A stretch of DNA of 64,000 bases from positions 186,001 to 250,000 of the forward strand of contig MU863881.1 in assembly GCA_033296885.1 (NCBI GenBank). Direction: 5' to 3'. Shown here piece after piece: positions 34,634 to 47,829 of this stretch. Positions within the stretch are counted from its first letter, which is position 1, and the number at the start of each line of letters is the position of its first letter. A model generated the notes under the pieces. The model had not been told where the DNA came from. It did no database searches and saw only the letters and a program-made list of their open reading frames with translations. A program made the position numbers and the translations under genes. This stretch comes from Triangularia verruculosa (Eukaryota > Ascomycota > Sordariomycetes > Sordariales > Podosporaceae).

Positions 34634-35357
34634 AATGGGCAACGCAAGGTGGCGGGAGAATGTATTGCCAGTGCAGGACTGTTTACTGGAGAGTGGGGAG
34701 CGTTGAGCCACCGCATACCCAGGTAGGTTCCTACCTTACCAGGTGCCTTAGGTAGTACTAAGTAGGTTCATTGGTTGCGTTATGATACCTCTCTGTTATT
34801 CTCTATCTTTTACAACTGAAATGAAGTAAATTTCTTCGTCACAACCAAAGATATGCTCACGCCATCTAGGTAGATTCACTTGGCTCATTGATGAGCAGAA
34901 AAGCAGGGAGAAGTATAGGTAGTTTATTCCCAGGGTTATACAGAGTACTAACTGGTGCTCATCATAATTACACCGGTACAGTACGTGTCGCCAAGTCCCA
35001 TTGCTGGCTGGTCTGTGAGCTTGGGACTCGCAAGAAACCGAAGCCGAGGTGTTGGTCTAAATGAACAACTTGCATAAGGCCCACCTTTTGCACAGGCGGT
35101 ACTGGTACCGAATTGCTGATGAGACCAACACCGTCGTAGCACTCAGTCACTATTGGGTGGGACTCTTCCAGCGTGGAGACCGCGAGAATAGAATGCAACC
35201 AACAACTGACCGAAAGCAACCAGCTCAAAAGCCACGAGCCGTCCTCTCCACTTGTACGCTCTCCCTTTAAAGTCCTATCTCATGATAATACGTACCCTTC
35301 TAGACCACCATCTCTTCTCCACGATACGGGCGACCTCACAATCTAATAAACAGAAAG
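34634..35357. other. intergenic stretch with AGGTA-type palindromes
   Basis: Between two plus-strand genes. The region 34718-34765 is packed with the motif AGGTAGG and its complement, including the hairpin AGGTAGG-TT-CCTACCT. No gene is seen. Confidence 0.55.
34721..34737. repeat. small inverted repeat AGGTAGG/CCTACCT
   Basis: Seven-bp arms around a 2-nt spacer, in a run of further AGGTA-type copies up to 34765. Confidence 0.65.
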
Positions 35358-37276
35358 ATGGAACAACAGCCCGATTTCGTCATCGTTGGCGGCGGCACGT
35401 CCGGGCTCGTGCTCGCTGCACGACTCACCGAAGACCCCAACATCTCGGTTCTCGTACTAGAGGCTGGTCGGGAGCATACCGACGATCCCCGTCTTCGAAC
35501 TCCCGCTTTCTGGCTGTCAGTGCTAGGATCTGCTGATTTTGACTGGAGTTACAATACCGTTCCCCAGGTAGATAGCCGTTGTATTCTCGAGGACATGAAA
35601 AATAAGGACTGCTGCTGACTGCCCGCTAACAGAGAGCCCTTGGAGGCAAAGTCATACCTCTGTCACAAGGCAGGCTTCTTGGCGGCTCGAGTGCCATCAA
35701 TGGCCTCGCCTTCGTCGCCAACTCCAAGGCTGCTGTTGATAGTTGGGCCGCCCTCGGAAACCATGGCTGGGACTGGGAAACATTGAGTCCATACTACAAG
35801 AAGTTCCATACCCTGTCGGCCCCGTCGAACCTTGCTGAGAAACATTTGCGCCTCTCTTATGTCGACAGTTCGGTTTCTGGTTCAACCGGGCCGGTCCAGG
35901 TATCGTTTCCGGAAGAAACAAACGATCCGCTTCCGTCAGCTTGGGTCGACACCATAGCAGGACTTGGATACCCAGCTACAAGCGACCCATTCTCCGGGCA
36001 ATTTTCCGGGGCCTATATTAACGCTTTGAGTGTTGATCCCATCTCTCGCACCCGCAGCGATGCCACCACAGCCTACTTTGAGCCCATCAAGTCCCGTGCC
36101 AACCTTCAAGTAGTGACCGGCGCATTCGTCGAGAAAGTCCTCTTCGATACCACTGGAAACGTACCCAAAGCCGTCGGTATTCAAGTCCAGAAAGATGGCC
36201 GCGCCCTGGGGTTTACCGCCAAAAAGGAGGTGATCCTCTGTGCTGGCGTCTTCGGTACGCCCAAGTTACTAGAACTCTCAGGGGTGGGAAACCGCAATAT
36301 CCTCGAGCAACACAACATCCCCGTTATATTCGAGAACCCCAACGTCGGCGAAAACCTCCAGGACCACCCCGTCTCCACCGTCAGCGTTGAAGTTGCAGAC
36401 GGAGTCAAAACCATCGACGCCCTCGCCCGTCAAGACCCAGAAGCCGTCGGCGCGGCAATGCAAGAATATCTCACCAACAAATCCGGTCCCTTCGCCGTCG
36501 GCAACTACACCGGCTCCCTTCTCCCCGTGCCCGACTTTGCCGGTCCTGACGGAAAATCCACCCTCGACCAGATCCTCGGCGAGATTGAAACCTCAAACTC
36601 CAACCCCATCACCGGCCCTTTCACCCCTCACCACACCTCGGCCGTCCACGCCATCCTTTCCAATCCAGCCGAGTCAGTAGCAAACATCTTCATGTACGCT
36701 GCCAAAGCGAACGTCAAGCCTGTCAACAGCGGCTCCGATATCATCTCCAACGACAACGACGATGACACGCCGCCGGGCAGCTTCATCTCCATTTGCGCGG
36801 CGCTGCTATTGCCTCTTTCCCGCGGCAGCAGTCACATCTCCTCGTCCGACCCAGCCGATAAGCCAACTATTGACCCCGCCTACCTCGAGCACCCACTCGA
36901 TCTCGAAGTACAAGCCAGACTCTTGCGCTATGCAGAGACGATCATCCGTGCCGAGCCCCTCAGTGGCTTCATCAAAGCCCGTGGCCGTCGCAATCCCGGT
37001 GCTCCGGCTGATTTGAGCGATTTGGAGGTGGCGAAAGAATATGCCAAGGCATCTGCGTTGAGCTGCTGGCATCCAACGAGTACATGTGCCATGTTGCCTC
37101 TGGAGAAGGGGGGTGTGGTGGACCCCAGCCTGCGTGTCCATGGCGTGGAGGGATTGAGGATTGTGGACGCGAGTGTCATTCCCTTGGCGACGAGGGGTAA
37201 TCCCCAGACGACGGTGTATGCTGTTGCGGAGAGGGCGGCTGATCTGATCAAGGAGGAGTATGGGATTGTGGCTTGA
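35358..37276 (+). CDS. GMC-family FAD oxidoreductase
   Basis: GMC enzymes oxidise alcohols with a bound FAD. Two exons (35358..35567, 35633..37276) give 617 residues, the usual size. The N-terminal Rossmann motif is VIVGGGTSGLVLAARL (residues 9-24), followed by LEAGRE. The first GMC signature is GRLLGGSSAINGLAF, and the second is GVFGTPKLLELSGVGN. The C-terminal active site has the catalytic His in SCWHPTSTCAM and Asn in the RGNPQTTVYAVAER motif. There is no signal peptide, so the enzyme is probably intracellular, unlike secreted aryl-alcohol oxidases. The substrate is unknown; choline-dehydrogenase-like and aryl-alcohol types are both possible. It is convergent with the PAN/PLA2-like gene 268 bp away and tandem with the DUF2235 gene. 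Confidence 0.93.
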
Positions 37277-37544
37277 CTATCTCTAGTATGTAGGAACTTA
37301 TTAGAGAGTCTACGTCAGGAGTGGAACTAAGCCACCTTTTAGAAACCTCAGGTACCTAAGATTTTGAAGAAATGGCTCGTAGTGGCAGATTCCCCTTAGA
37401 CTACATGTGCATGACTTGTGAAGATGTTTCTGTTCTTACATAGGTCCAATTCGTAAACTGCTCCACAACCTTCTACTCCTTGACTTTCGAAGGCATGGGC
37501 ACCCATCCTCCCAATCATCCCGTCTTCCTTTGGTTGCCAGTAGT

Positions 37545-40500
37545 TTAGCGGCGGCCGGTGGCTTGAATGCTAAATCCTCCCATGGTATACTTGGCCCCCG
37601 CACTCGTCAACAGAACATAAAAATCAAAATGCAGTGACATCAACCCTCCAGCGACCGGCTGTGATCCTCCGAAACCAATACTGTAAGCAAATGTTTGCTT
37701 GTACTCGATCCACTCCCCAAGGGGCGGTATCTTTGGCGTGGTCAGGAATGGCACGTTGTAATTGCCGACCCAGACTCCAGGGATGCCGTTAGGGTACACC
37801 ATATCGCTTTGGGCAATGGCTTCGTTCCGGATGCTAAACTTGATCTCGTATTGGACGTCGGGGCAAATAATTGCATGGGTCCTAACATGAAAGTCATTTT
37901 GCCAGTTGGCAACCACATGGACTGAAACATCACCAGGCAAACCTGGCTGTGGACCGAGACGTTCGTAGGTGTACTCGGGGAAGTCTGGGCTGTAGATTTC
38001 AGGAAGGGTAATCCATTCAGCTCGAATTGCCTCTCCTACCCAACAGCCTGTCGGAGTTGGTACAGCCGAAGTCGTAGGTGTCACTGGAGGCAGAGATGTA
38101 GTCGGCTCGGGCTCGTAGCATCGTCCATCGTAGCAGAAGCCTGATTGGCAAACATTACCGCAAGTTCCACAGTTTTGAGGATGCGACTTGAGGTCGAGGC
38201 ACAGATTTCCACACTGGTCTTGCTCGCACTCGCACTTGTTGGGCGTTCCGGTGCACTTGGTATGGGTTGGGCACTTGAAGTCGCACCCTCCACATCTCTC
38301 GGGATCGTTCAGGTTGACATTCTGACAGCTCAGATACATCTCTTGGCCACCGCCTGGAACTCCGTTGTCCACGGGGCATAGTGCATGTGTCGGCTTGTCG
38401 CAAGCGCAGTCACAGCGGTCAGAATTTGCAGAGTTGAAGACCATCCACCCGATAGGCGAACTAACAGCAGTGAAGTAGAAGCCAGCCAAGTCGGCACATG
38501 CTGGAAACTTCCAGACATCGTGCCATCTGACAGTGGCGTCCTTCCAGCATTGATCCCGCATGCAGGTCCGGAACTCGGTGTTGCATTGCCAAAAGCTCTT
38601 GTCGCAGTTGTCGAAACAGTTGTCGTGCTGATTGCAGCACTCACCCCAGTTGAAATCAGGAACAAGATCGACGGCAGCATCGGCCGCCCCGCAGCCGTTC
38701 GGTGATTCCGGACGTCGACCAGGCTTAGGAACTGGAATGGCATCTGGGCCAAACGGGCACCTGGGTAGAAGCGCGACTTCTCGGCTTTGTAAGCTTCGAC
38801 GCAAGCTGATGCCTGAGATGTCGTTTGGTCGTGGAGTGCGAAGCTCGGGCCGTATTGCCACGATGCCATACAGCTCTGCGTTCTCCGAGCCCTCGATGGC
38901 GAAAGTAGTGCGCTGTCCGCCGCTGGTCGTGTGCCAGTACCGGGCGGTACCGGTACTCGTCTCCATGAGCTTTCCACGGCAGTCCATCGTGAATAGCAAA
39001 GGGTTGGTACTGGGAGTAGACCGAAAGGTGATATCGCTCGACAGTGAAAGGGCGACCTCATAGGTAGTGGCGCCGTCAACAAGCTCTAGAACGTAGGAAG
39101 ACCCGGCTTGCCTTCCGAATCTGAACAACGGGGGTTGCCATTCATCGATGGTCGCTAGGATCGCCCGTGCCTCTTCTTCAGTCTCTGGCGCGGGAGGCGT
39201 GCCGGGACGGCCGTTGCGGTTGATGATGTGAGCTCCTAGCGGATCCAACAGGTGCTGCGAGGAGACGCTATGTTAGCCGTGTTGCCTTCTTGCATGGATG
39301 ATATGATTCAAAACTCTTACGAATACGGCTCCCGGCGTCTGGACTGGGTCAATCATGCAGCTCGATGACGTCGGAAGGACGGTGGCAGGCGCAGTAACCT
39401 GACTAGAGTAGTTGTATGCGGGTAGAGTAGCCTCGTAGTACGTGTAGTTGGATGTCCAGTCAGGGGAAGGGGGCCACGATGCTGGAGCAGTTGCAGTTAA
39501 CGAAGTCGTAGTCATAGAGCTGAAAGTAGGCGGAAGAGTAGCGGTAGCTGTTGATGTACCCAGATTCGGGGCCTCTGAGCTCGCAATGGGGCTTGCGGTA
39601 GATGTGTTGGTCATCTCGACGCGTTGGCTTGAGGACGAGCTTGCCTCCTGCGTGAGCGAATGAGGCATGCCGGTGCCGGGCACGATTCTTTCAGTTGTTG
39701 ACGATTCGTCCAAGCTCGAGGCCATTGTGGGTGATTCTGTCGACGAGGTAGACAACGAAATGTCTTCGGGTTGTGTGCTTGTTGACGTAGCTTCTGAGCT
39801 GTCTGACATGGTGCTGGCCACTGTTTCGGTTGGCTCCGCTAATGTTGAGAAACTAGAGGACTGGATGCTCATAAGGCGAGCACCCCACACATGGGCGACA
39901 GCTGTAGGTGGATTGAGTGTGCCCTTCAGGTAGCACTGACCATTTGCATAGGCAACCCCCACACAACTGCGTGTGGCATCGCACGCATCAAGGCAGCCGT
40001 TCAAAGTTGCCTGTGAAGACGCTGCAATGTCTCCGCCTCCGAAATCAAGACCGCAAAGTATCTCGTATGTTCTCCCCACCGATGTCGAGTGCGTGGGTGC
40101 CGAAGCCTGACCTCCTGAACAGACCAACGGTACCACTGTCGGGCTAGTGCCCGAAGGGCGTGTCGTCCCAGGAGTCACGCTACCGCTGACACTCGATTTA
40201 GTAGGTGCCTCTTTGATCTTCTTTGCCGTCCAAACGTGTCCAGCCTCAACTAACACCGTGATCGAACTTTTCATGTAGCACGTCTCCCCAACATACGAAG
40301 CGTCAACGCAGCCAGCCAAGTTCTCACACGTCTCGATACATCCCTGAAACGTTCCTGTATGCGCCATCTGGAGGTCGCCGCCGTAATACTCCCGACCACA
40401 TATGATCTCGTACACCGCTCCCGATTCCGTCAGATACCCCGTTCCATCGCTTCCCCCCTCCACGCAAGAAGGAGGATCAGAAGTCGGAAGCAGGGTGCTT

Positions 40501-40880
40501 GTTGGCGTGGAAGAAGCCGCTGTTGTTGTCCTGGACCCAGTGATGCGCTTCCCAGTCCAAACATGTCCAGCAGGATTGAGTGGACCCAGAGCCCTCTTCA
40601 GATAGCACGACGCCCCCACATACGAAACATCGACACAGCCAGTTGTTTCGGCACAGAGATCCATACACTCTGAGAAGGTATCGGCTTGCGCAGCGTTCAT
40701 ATCTCCTCCCCCATAGTCCACGCCGCAAAGAACCAAGAACTCCACCCCTGTGGCGGACTCATAAACAGTACCATTGCTGATATTATTGTGGCAGCTGACA
40801 TCGCTCCCAGCTTGAGCCGATGCGATTGAAACAAGTGACAGCACCAGGACAGGAAGCCGGGCCCATCCGCGAGAAGCCAT
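37545..40880 (-). CDS. secreted PAN x3 / sPLA2-like multidomain protein
   Basis: Two exons (40880..39321, 39254..37545) give 1089 residues; the ATG at 40880 starts MASRGWARLPVLVLSLVSIA, a signal peptide. Three tandem PAN/Apple modules follow (residues about 30-110, 145-225, 255-335), each with CG.(D/E)(Y/F).GGD, then ..C...C....C....Y....CY(L/M)K and HVW..(K/R)(R/K/L)(I/M). A Ser/Thr-rich linker of about 140 residues is probably O-glycosylated. Residues 705-815 carry a phospholipase A2-like core, ECCNQHDNCFDNC with His730 and Asp731, and Cys spacing resembling group XII sPLA2. Then come Cys-rich CGxCGxxC repeats and a C-terminal beta-rich domain (about 935-1089). PAN domains bind carbohydrate or protein, so the protein may be a wall-anchored lipase or a lectin-like surface protein; lipase activity is untested. 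Confidence 0.88.
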
Positions 40881-41587
40881 AGCCAACGGGAGGTCAAAAT
40901 GAAAGAGTTGTTGAGCGTGACCACTCCTGGCCGCCCAGCCCAGTTGCGCATCGCTCCTACATATAACATCTCCACAGCGAAGCTTGACAAAGCTTGAAAA
41001 CGCCCTACCGTCAACCCCATAGCGTGGGATTCATCTATGAAGACCCAGACCTCGATAGTGTGGCTCGATAGTGTGGCGCGCTAGCCGTTGTCAATGCAAC
41101 GCCAACATCTGCAAAAGGAAATGCGGGAACAAAGTGGTGGTGACATCCCCGGAAATGCTTATCATCACCCGGCTCGAAAGAGACATGACCCCTGGGCTTT
41201 ATCGGAGTCAGTGTAACCATAGATATTACAGCCCCATGCAAAGCAATCGTTAGCTTTCAGCTCGTGGCATCTCGGAAAAATCAGAAACCCTTGGTTTCAT
41301 TGTGTGCAGAGATTGGCTTGGGCTCGCCGGTGCTACTTCTCTTACTCATCTTCAGTTACCAAGGCTAACCGTTGTCAGGGGTAATCAGGGATTTTCAGGG
41401 GGCTACTTGCGAATCACCATCGATGACTCCAGGTATGATTCCAGATATAGAGAATAAACCAGGCAAGATCTTCAATTGGCAGTCTCAAAATAAGATAGGT
41501 AACTCACAAATCCAAATCTTCAATCAAACTCACATTCAAAAAAGAATTTCTCCCAAATACCTGATGTACCTTGCTCATAATCAAAAT
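40881..41587. other. intergenic stretch between two minus-strand genes
   Basis: Promoter side of the PAN/PLA2-like gene and 3' flank of the helicase gene. A short repeat, CTCGATAGTGTGG, occurs twice at 41052-41077. No gene is seen. Confidence 0.55.
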
Positions 41588-44500
41588 TCACTCCATCCCC
41601 TCCGCCCGTGACACGCCATCAACCAGCGTATGATCCAATCCTCCAATCCTAGCCCCGCATTCCGGACAACGCGCAACCTCCATAGGCATGCCGCACCCAC
41701 CAATTGCAAACTGGGAGGCTCGGCGTCAGCAGTTATTCTTTGTAGTCTGAGGTGTGCCGAGCAATTTGTACGTACCGGGTGACCATTCTCACAATTATAC
41801 CAATGTCCCGAGTTGGTGCTCAAACCCCCAAACCCACTCACCATGGCTAATTTGATAGCCTTGACCTCCTCCGGCGTCACCTCCTCATATCTCGTTGACA
41901 CCAAGTTCCTGAGGGTTTCCTCAACTTCGCGTCGGAAAGTTTTTCCGTCCTCGAATGTCTCACAAAGCCCCAATGCCTCTTCCAGCAGCTTACAGGCGGT
42001 TGCGCGATGATCTCCTGATTCTGCTTCGAAGGCTGTCTGTTCTGGTTGGCCCACCACAATGTAAATAGGACGCTCTCTCATATACCAAGCAGCTAGCTTG
42101 GTCATTTGAGCATAGACCAGACTGAGGGTGATGACGAGACGTGGAAGCTTGGCTGTCCGTGCTTTTGTGACAACGCCGAGACAGGCTTCGAGAAATTCGG
42201 GGGCTTCGGCTTCAGCACGATCTACACTCTTGAGGGCGCCATGTAGATCATCAAATTCCACCGTCATCTTGATCTTGTCCTGGAGAATCGTTGCCCGGAT
42301 CTGCAAGTGTAGAGCATTGGCTTCCAAGAGGATCTGTGAGTTGTAGACTGGAGTCGATGATGAACCTCTTGCACTGATGCGAGGTAATCCATTTTCCGGG
42401 GACAAAGAGTTTATCTGGCGTTGGTGAGAACTATTGATGGCGTCGAACAGTTTTCTAGCTGGTTGGTTTTCTTCGTCCATGTCGTGTTGCAGCTTCCGGG
42501 TCGCCATGTCGATACTGTGTAGCTCGCGATATCTGTCGCGCAGCACCGATGACGCCGATATGAAGCCCGACGTTTTATCCCACAGCGGACTTAAGCCAAG
42601 GGAGAGCTTGTCCCTGGCTGTATTGAATCGTTTCTGGAGCTCGTTGAGGCGCCTGCTCCCATCCACCAGGAATCGCTTGATCGTTTCATCCATCACAGCC
42701 TTGTTGACGACCCGATTGTAACGTCTGGTAGCAAACTGACGGGTGGGAATTCTGCACTTCGGGCATGAGGGCACAGAGTTCGACATGATACCGGCAACGT
42801 CTCGCAGTCCGTTATATTCACCGGCGGGATTGGTGGTGTAGACTTCGGCCATTTGTAGCGTTCCGTCCAACGTCTTGCCAGTGAAGAAATGGCCACAGCT
42901 GAGAACAACTATCGGTGTGTCGTCAAGACTGACTTCTTCGTACAACTTGAATTCGAGTACATCAACATCCTCTTCTTTCTGTTCGCTTCGACAACGGAAC
43001 TGGCACAAATCCTGTGGACACTCCTCTCCACAGAAGCTGGGGCACTGATGTCCACATTTCAGGAGCCGTGAGCAGCGCCTGTCACATGGCAGGCGATCGC
43101 AAGGCGCAGCACATGGCAGCGAACATTCTCCCATATGATCGCAAACCCATGCGCACCTCTCAATGCATGGCGCGCATGGCTTGTGGCAACGCTGTGGACA
43201 CATCGAATGGGGGCATCGTACCTATCAAGGTCAGCTTGGTCCACAACAGAAGTCGTTCCCAGGCAATGATTGCTCATAACTTACTTGGCATCGTTCGGTG
43301 CAACCTCCGCAAGGCTGTCCTTTGTGGCACTTCTTGGTGCAGAGATGATTACATGTCGAGGATGGAAGGCCGCAGATTTTCTGGCATTTTTGATGCGTGA
43401 TAACAGAATCATCCAAGAAAAACCCCACGCACATCCCACATGAGCCAGTACACCTATCCCCGCAGGGCAATGTTTCATTGCAAGGTGCTGGGCAGCGGAA
43501 GGAAGATGTAGATACATCTTTCTGACATAGCACAGAAACTTTGTGCTCACACCCGGGTACAGTCTTTTCCACAAGGTTCAAACATGTGATAGCCGCAAGA
43601 TCAATTGTCTTGTGGCATTCCACCTCGTCGACGATGTGTCCACAGGGAAGCTTGATATCCTTGACCATGACAAGACATGGGCCACACTGCTCTCCGCACA
43701 GCTTTGGGCAAGGGTGTTTGCATGTCTTGCGGAGGCGCGGGCACTGCTGTGAACAGTTGAAAACGTCGTGGAGGGCTTGGGAATGGCACATTGCCGTGCA
43801 ACGGTGACCACAAGGCACAAGGCGTTGACCACATATGAGATTACATCCCCCTTCTGGACTCCATCTCAGAAAGTCTTCTGGGTCAGAGCACTCAATTGGG
43901 GTATCAGGATGCCGGGGACAACAAAGGGGAATCGAATCCCCTATCGCGCCTCTCTCTGCTAGCTGCTGACAAACGTCGGCCCACATGTTGATACGCTGGT
44001 AGGTGTTTGCATTCCCAATGAGATACATTCCATGCTGCGCTCGACTGAGAAGGACATTGATGCGATTCTCTGTTTTGAGGAACCCGATCCCGCCGGTGTT
44101 GTTGCTGCGAACCAGTGATACAATGATCACTTTGGCCTCCTCCCCTTGAAAGTTATCCACTGTTGCAAGCCGGATGGTATTGATTAATGATGTCTTCTGC
44201 AGCCTCCTCTCTGGACTGTTCCCCATGCTCGATGCATCCTCGGCAGATTCCGATTCAAGTTCGACAGCTTCAAAACCATCGTCCGCCAGCTTTTCAAGAT
44301 CACGGTCACTCAGAAAGACCTCGAAGTCATCGCGCAGCGCAGCCCTGAGCTTTTGGAGTTGGCCGGTGTAGGGAGTCAACAGGGCAATGTCGGTGCTTTT
44401 GTATTTTCCCTGGCGTACCAAGTGGCGCACCAAAGAAGTAGCCATTGACACCTCCCATGAATTGCTGTGTGATTTCCCTTTTCCGGCGTCGAACTTGTCG

Positions 44501-47500
44501 TCTTCGGGGTGCCGATGGTTGAGCCAAAACAAATTTTCTCGCATTCCCGTCACATCTGGGAGATTCCGAACACAATCATGGTCTTCTAAATCGGGATATA
44601 CCGTCCGAATAAGTGACGAAATCTCCGGCCTCATTCTTCGCTGGATGTTGAGTTGCGCAACAGGAAGAGCAGGTAAGCCCGGCTCTCCCTCAGCCCGACG
44701 TTCAAACTGACTGCGATCAAGCTGATACCTCCGGCCTTTGGGAGTCTCCACACTGAAGCCGTAGTTATTGATCTGAGGGCGGAGCTGTCGATGGTCACCG
44801 ATCTGAATGAAGTGCTCAACGCCAGGCATCATTGCGGAAATGATGTGAGGTTCCATCACTTCAGCTGCCTCCTCGCAAACGACCACTTTGGCACCGATAC
44901 CACGTAGCATGCTGATATTTCGGGCCAGTCCCGTTGTTGTGACTCCAATCACATCCGCCGCTCTCAATGCCCGACTATTAACGTCCGTGTGCACCCTGTG
45001 GATAGCCTCATTGGCGTCTTTCGAAGCCTCGAGATGAAAGAAAAGATGATCATTAACACCAATGACCATCCTTGAGAGCCAACTCTCTGCCAGCGCCCAC
45101 CGCTCCGGTTTCCGAAGAGACCAAACTCCATGAGTCTCTGCCCGTTCTTCCAAGACCTTAACATCGAATTGTCTGTCGTCCACCCTTTGTTGAGTCCACG
45201 GGATGTCTTTTTTCCCAAGCCAAGCATCCATCGGGTCCTTTCCAACCAAAGTGAACCCTTCTTCATCTTCGCGTTCAAACTGGTCAGCAATGCGAGGATG
45301 ACTGTCGGTCAAATATTCGGAAACAGCCCTCCAATCAGGGCGGCCTCGTCTGGCCATTTGTAGGGTATTCAAGTACTTTTCCGCGCACGCTAGTTCCTCT
45401 CGAGCCAACTCGCGATTGGAGCCTAGGCGATAACTCTCAGTGGGAAATTTCGGCTCGTATCTGCCAACGACACGGAGATTCTTGTCGGCGAGCTCCTCTG
45501 ATTGACTTTGGCCGCCGATTCGAATAATACTGTCAATTCCAACGTCCAGCAGGTGCTTGAGAAATTGGTCCAAGGCACGATTGGTATAACAACTGTAGAA
45601 CACAGGTCAGCACTGTCGACGCGGTATTTAAGAACACGGACAGGGTCATCTTTACATGACAACAATCGGCCCCAGATCAGCACTCCGCTTATGGCTCAAC
45701 AGCACCCTCAACAACTGTACGCCAACATAAGACTTTCCTGTTCCCGGTGGACCTTGAATCAGAGCGTACTCCCGGCTGAGGGCTTCAATGAGGGCTCGGC
45801 ATTGACCCTTGTCCAAGCCTGTGCCATTCTCGAGACGCTGGAGATCTACGCTGTCCGGGAATTGGGAGTCGAACAAAAGACTGTCTTCTTGATCTGTCAA
45901 GATCGAGTCGAAGCGAAACACAAACCCTTTTTTCCTGGCATACAAAGGGGGAGGAACATTCATAGTTTGTTTCTGGTCAACACCATCGACCTGGGGTGAG
46001 GGTAGGATCCATTGCTGAAATGGGAGATAGCCCTCTTCCATCATCTGCTGTAGATTTCTCAGAATCGGAACGAACGTGTCTGGAATGATCCCAGGAATAT
46101 CGATCACTGTCCCAGTCATTTTCTCAACAAAAGCGCGGTTTAACAGTGAAAGATTCCGTTCATCTTGACACACCAGCTTCACTGATACCGAGGGATCTAG
46201 CCCTGGTTGAACCAGAGAGCTCAGGCCTTCTTCATCTTTGATATCATCAACCGACTTGTCTGTAACCACAAAGAACAACATGGACGACTCTCGGCGACTG
46301 GTTGTGAAAATAAAGCACACAAGAGCACCGTGCTGAAGACGTGACGAATCTTTCCACCAACGACGACAGTCCGCTTTGGAACGAGCCTGAAGCTGTGGCG
46401 GTGAAGAAAATGACAGAATGACCTCAAGCCCAGCGCCAGGTCGGATGAAGATCTGCTCGACGATGGCCCCTGAGTAGGAATGGGCCCTGAAGTCAGAAGT
46501 AATGGCGGATGCTGAAAGCTCAGTGCTTGGGGAATGCACTTGTTGCGTGAAATGGCGCAGGGTTTCCTTCAGCGAACCAAAGATGTCATGTCGAAGAAGA
46601 CGAAAGGCAGTATCAATGTGACGCTGGAGGGGATCATCAAAGAAATGCGGTTGCGAAAAGTCCGTGCTTGGCAGGAACTCTGCATGGTCGCTCTGTATCT
46701 CCTCAAGTGTTGGGAAGATCTGGATTCTGGTGATGTCTGGGAAGTCATTGTCATGGCTGCCGCCAGGGATAATAATCGAATGGGGAAAGGTGGAGCGAGG
46801 TGTCCCGACAACCCCTGTCTCTGTTCCAAGGCCCGCGGCTGGATCTGCAAGCCGCAAGCGGGCTACGCGAGCCATTCTCTCGATTGACTGCACTTGAACC
46901 TTGGCCACCTGAAGTTCAACGGACGTAGAAGTGCCATGTATACTGCCAATATCGTTACTCAACAACTCAAGTAGAGGGGGGAGCTTGTCATTCAACTGGA
47001 TCCTCGGCTCTCGAGAAACAAGCTCGCGAAGGGCAGCGGCCATCAAGCCCAGGACGGAGGTGTAGTTGCGTGCCATCGGCGAGGCATTCGTAAGCACAAC
47101 CGTGAAGCATGAAAGACCTCGGTCTCCGTTGACTCCTCCAAGAATCCGGTAGATGGTGCCGACATAGGATTCAATAGATAGAGGCGTCACCAATGATTTG
47201 TGCGTGATAGTCTTGAGAAAGGCCTCGATCAAGGGGAGCTGGGGTATTCCTTCAAGTCTGTCCATGCAAGCCTCCACAGTGCGCCGAATAAAACTTGGTC
47301 CACCAAGATCATCATCTGCCAGGTCACGGGCAACAGCTTGATGTCGTTCTCGGAAAGAACTGTCGAGTACAGTGCTGGCAAGGGTCCAGGTTCCCACAAA
47401 GTCGTCTGACATTCTTTTGATGTGGCGTTTAAAATCCAAGTAGTCATCGCGGGTCGTGATCTCCAACTGACTTGGATTGCGGTCATTGGAGAATGAAGGA

Positions 47501-47829
47501 GTTGTGACAACTGTCGACGTCGTCGAAGGGTGGTCAAACTTGCAGCTCGACCCGTAGGCGCATCGACCGCGGAGGAAAAAGTCACAAACACGGCGAGAAC
47601 GCGGAGGTTCACCATGTCTGGCAGACCTCCCACCTCGCCAACTTGGACCACTCTCGGAACTGCCCCCCAGCCAGCCACCGCGTCCGCGCGGTGTATTGCT
47701 CCCTCCCCAGTTGCCCCGACCACCAGCGCTCCCACCCCGCCAACTTGACCCTCCACCCCTATCCCTCCTAGTCCTCCAACTAACATCGAAAGGTCTCCTG
47801 ATTGTTGACTCGTCTCCGGAGGAAGACAT
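41588..47829 (-). CDS. CCCH / SF1 helicase / NFX1 / RZ-finger protein (ZNFX1-like)
   Basis: Four exons (47829..45656, 45592..43285, 43221..41776, 41710..41588) give 2016 residues. Order: RGG-rich N-terminus (20-75), a CCCH finger (about 82-100, CDFFLRGRCAYGSSCKFDH), an alpha-helical region, and a UPF1-like SF1 helicase. Helicase motifs include Walker A GPPGTGKS (693-700, just before intron 1), Walker B CEEAAE, GDHRQLRP, and VDNFQGEE with NVLLSRAQ. A long row of NFX1-type Cys/His fingers follows (CGH.C...CH pattern, about 1290-1550), then a helical region. The C-terminus is an RZ finger: H1967, C1971, H1975 in GHWYNCENGH, then C1982, C1991 and C1994. ZNFX1 proteins act in small-RNA surveillance and antiviral immunity, and RZ fingers can support ubiquitin transfer; here the role is inference. 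It probably acts on RNA in the cytoplasm or at granules. Confidence 0.95.

Noticed and set aside
43910..43945. B-box-like TCGAATCCCC inside the helicase gene
   Set aside because: No matching A box or cloverleaf; lies in coding sequence.
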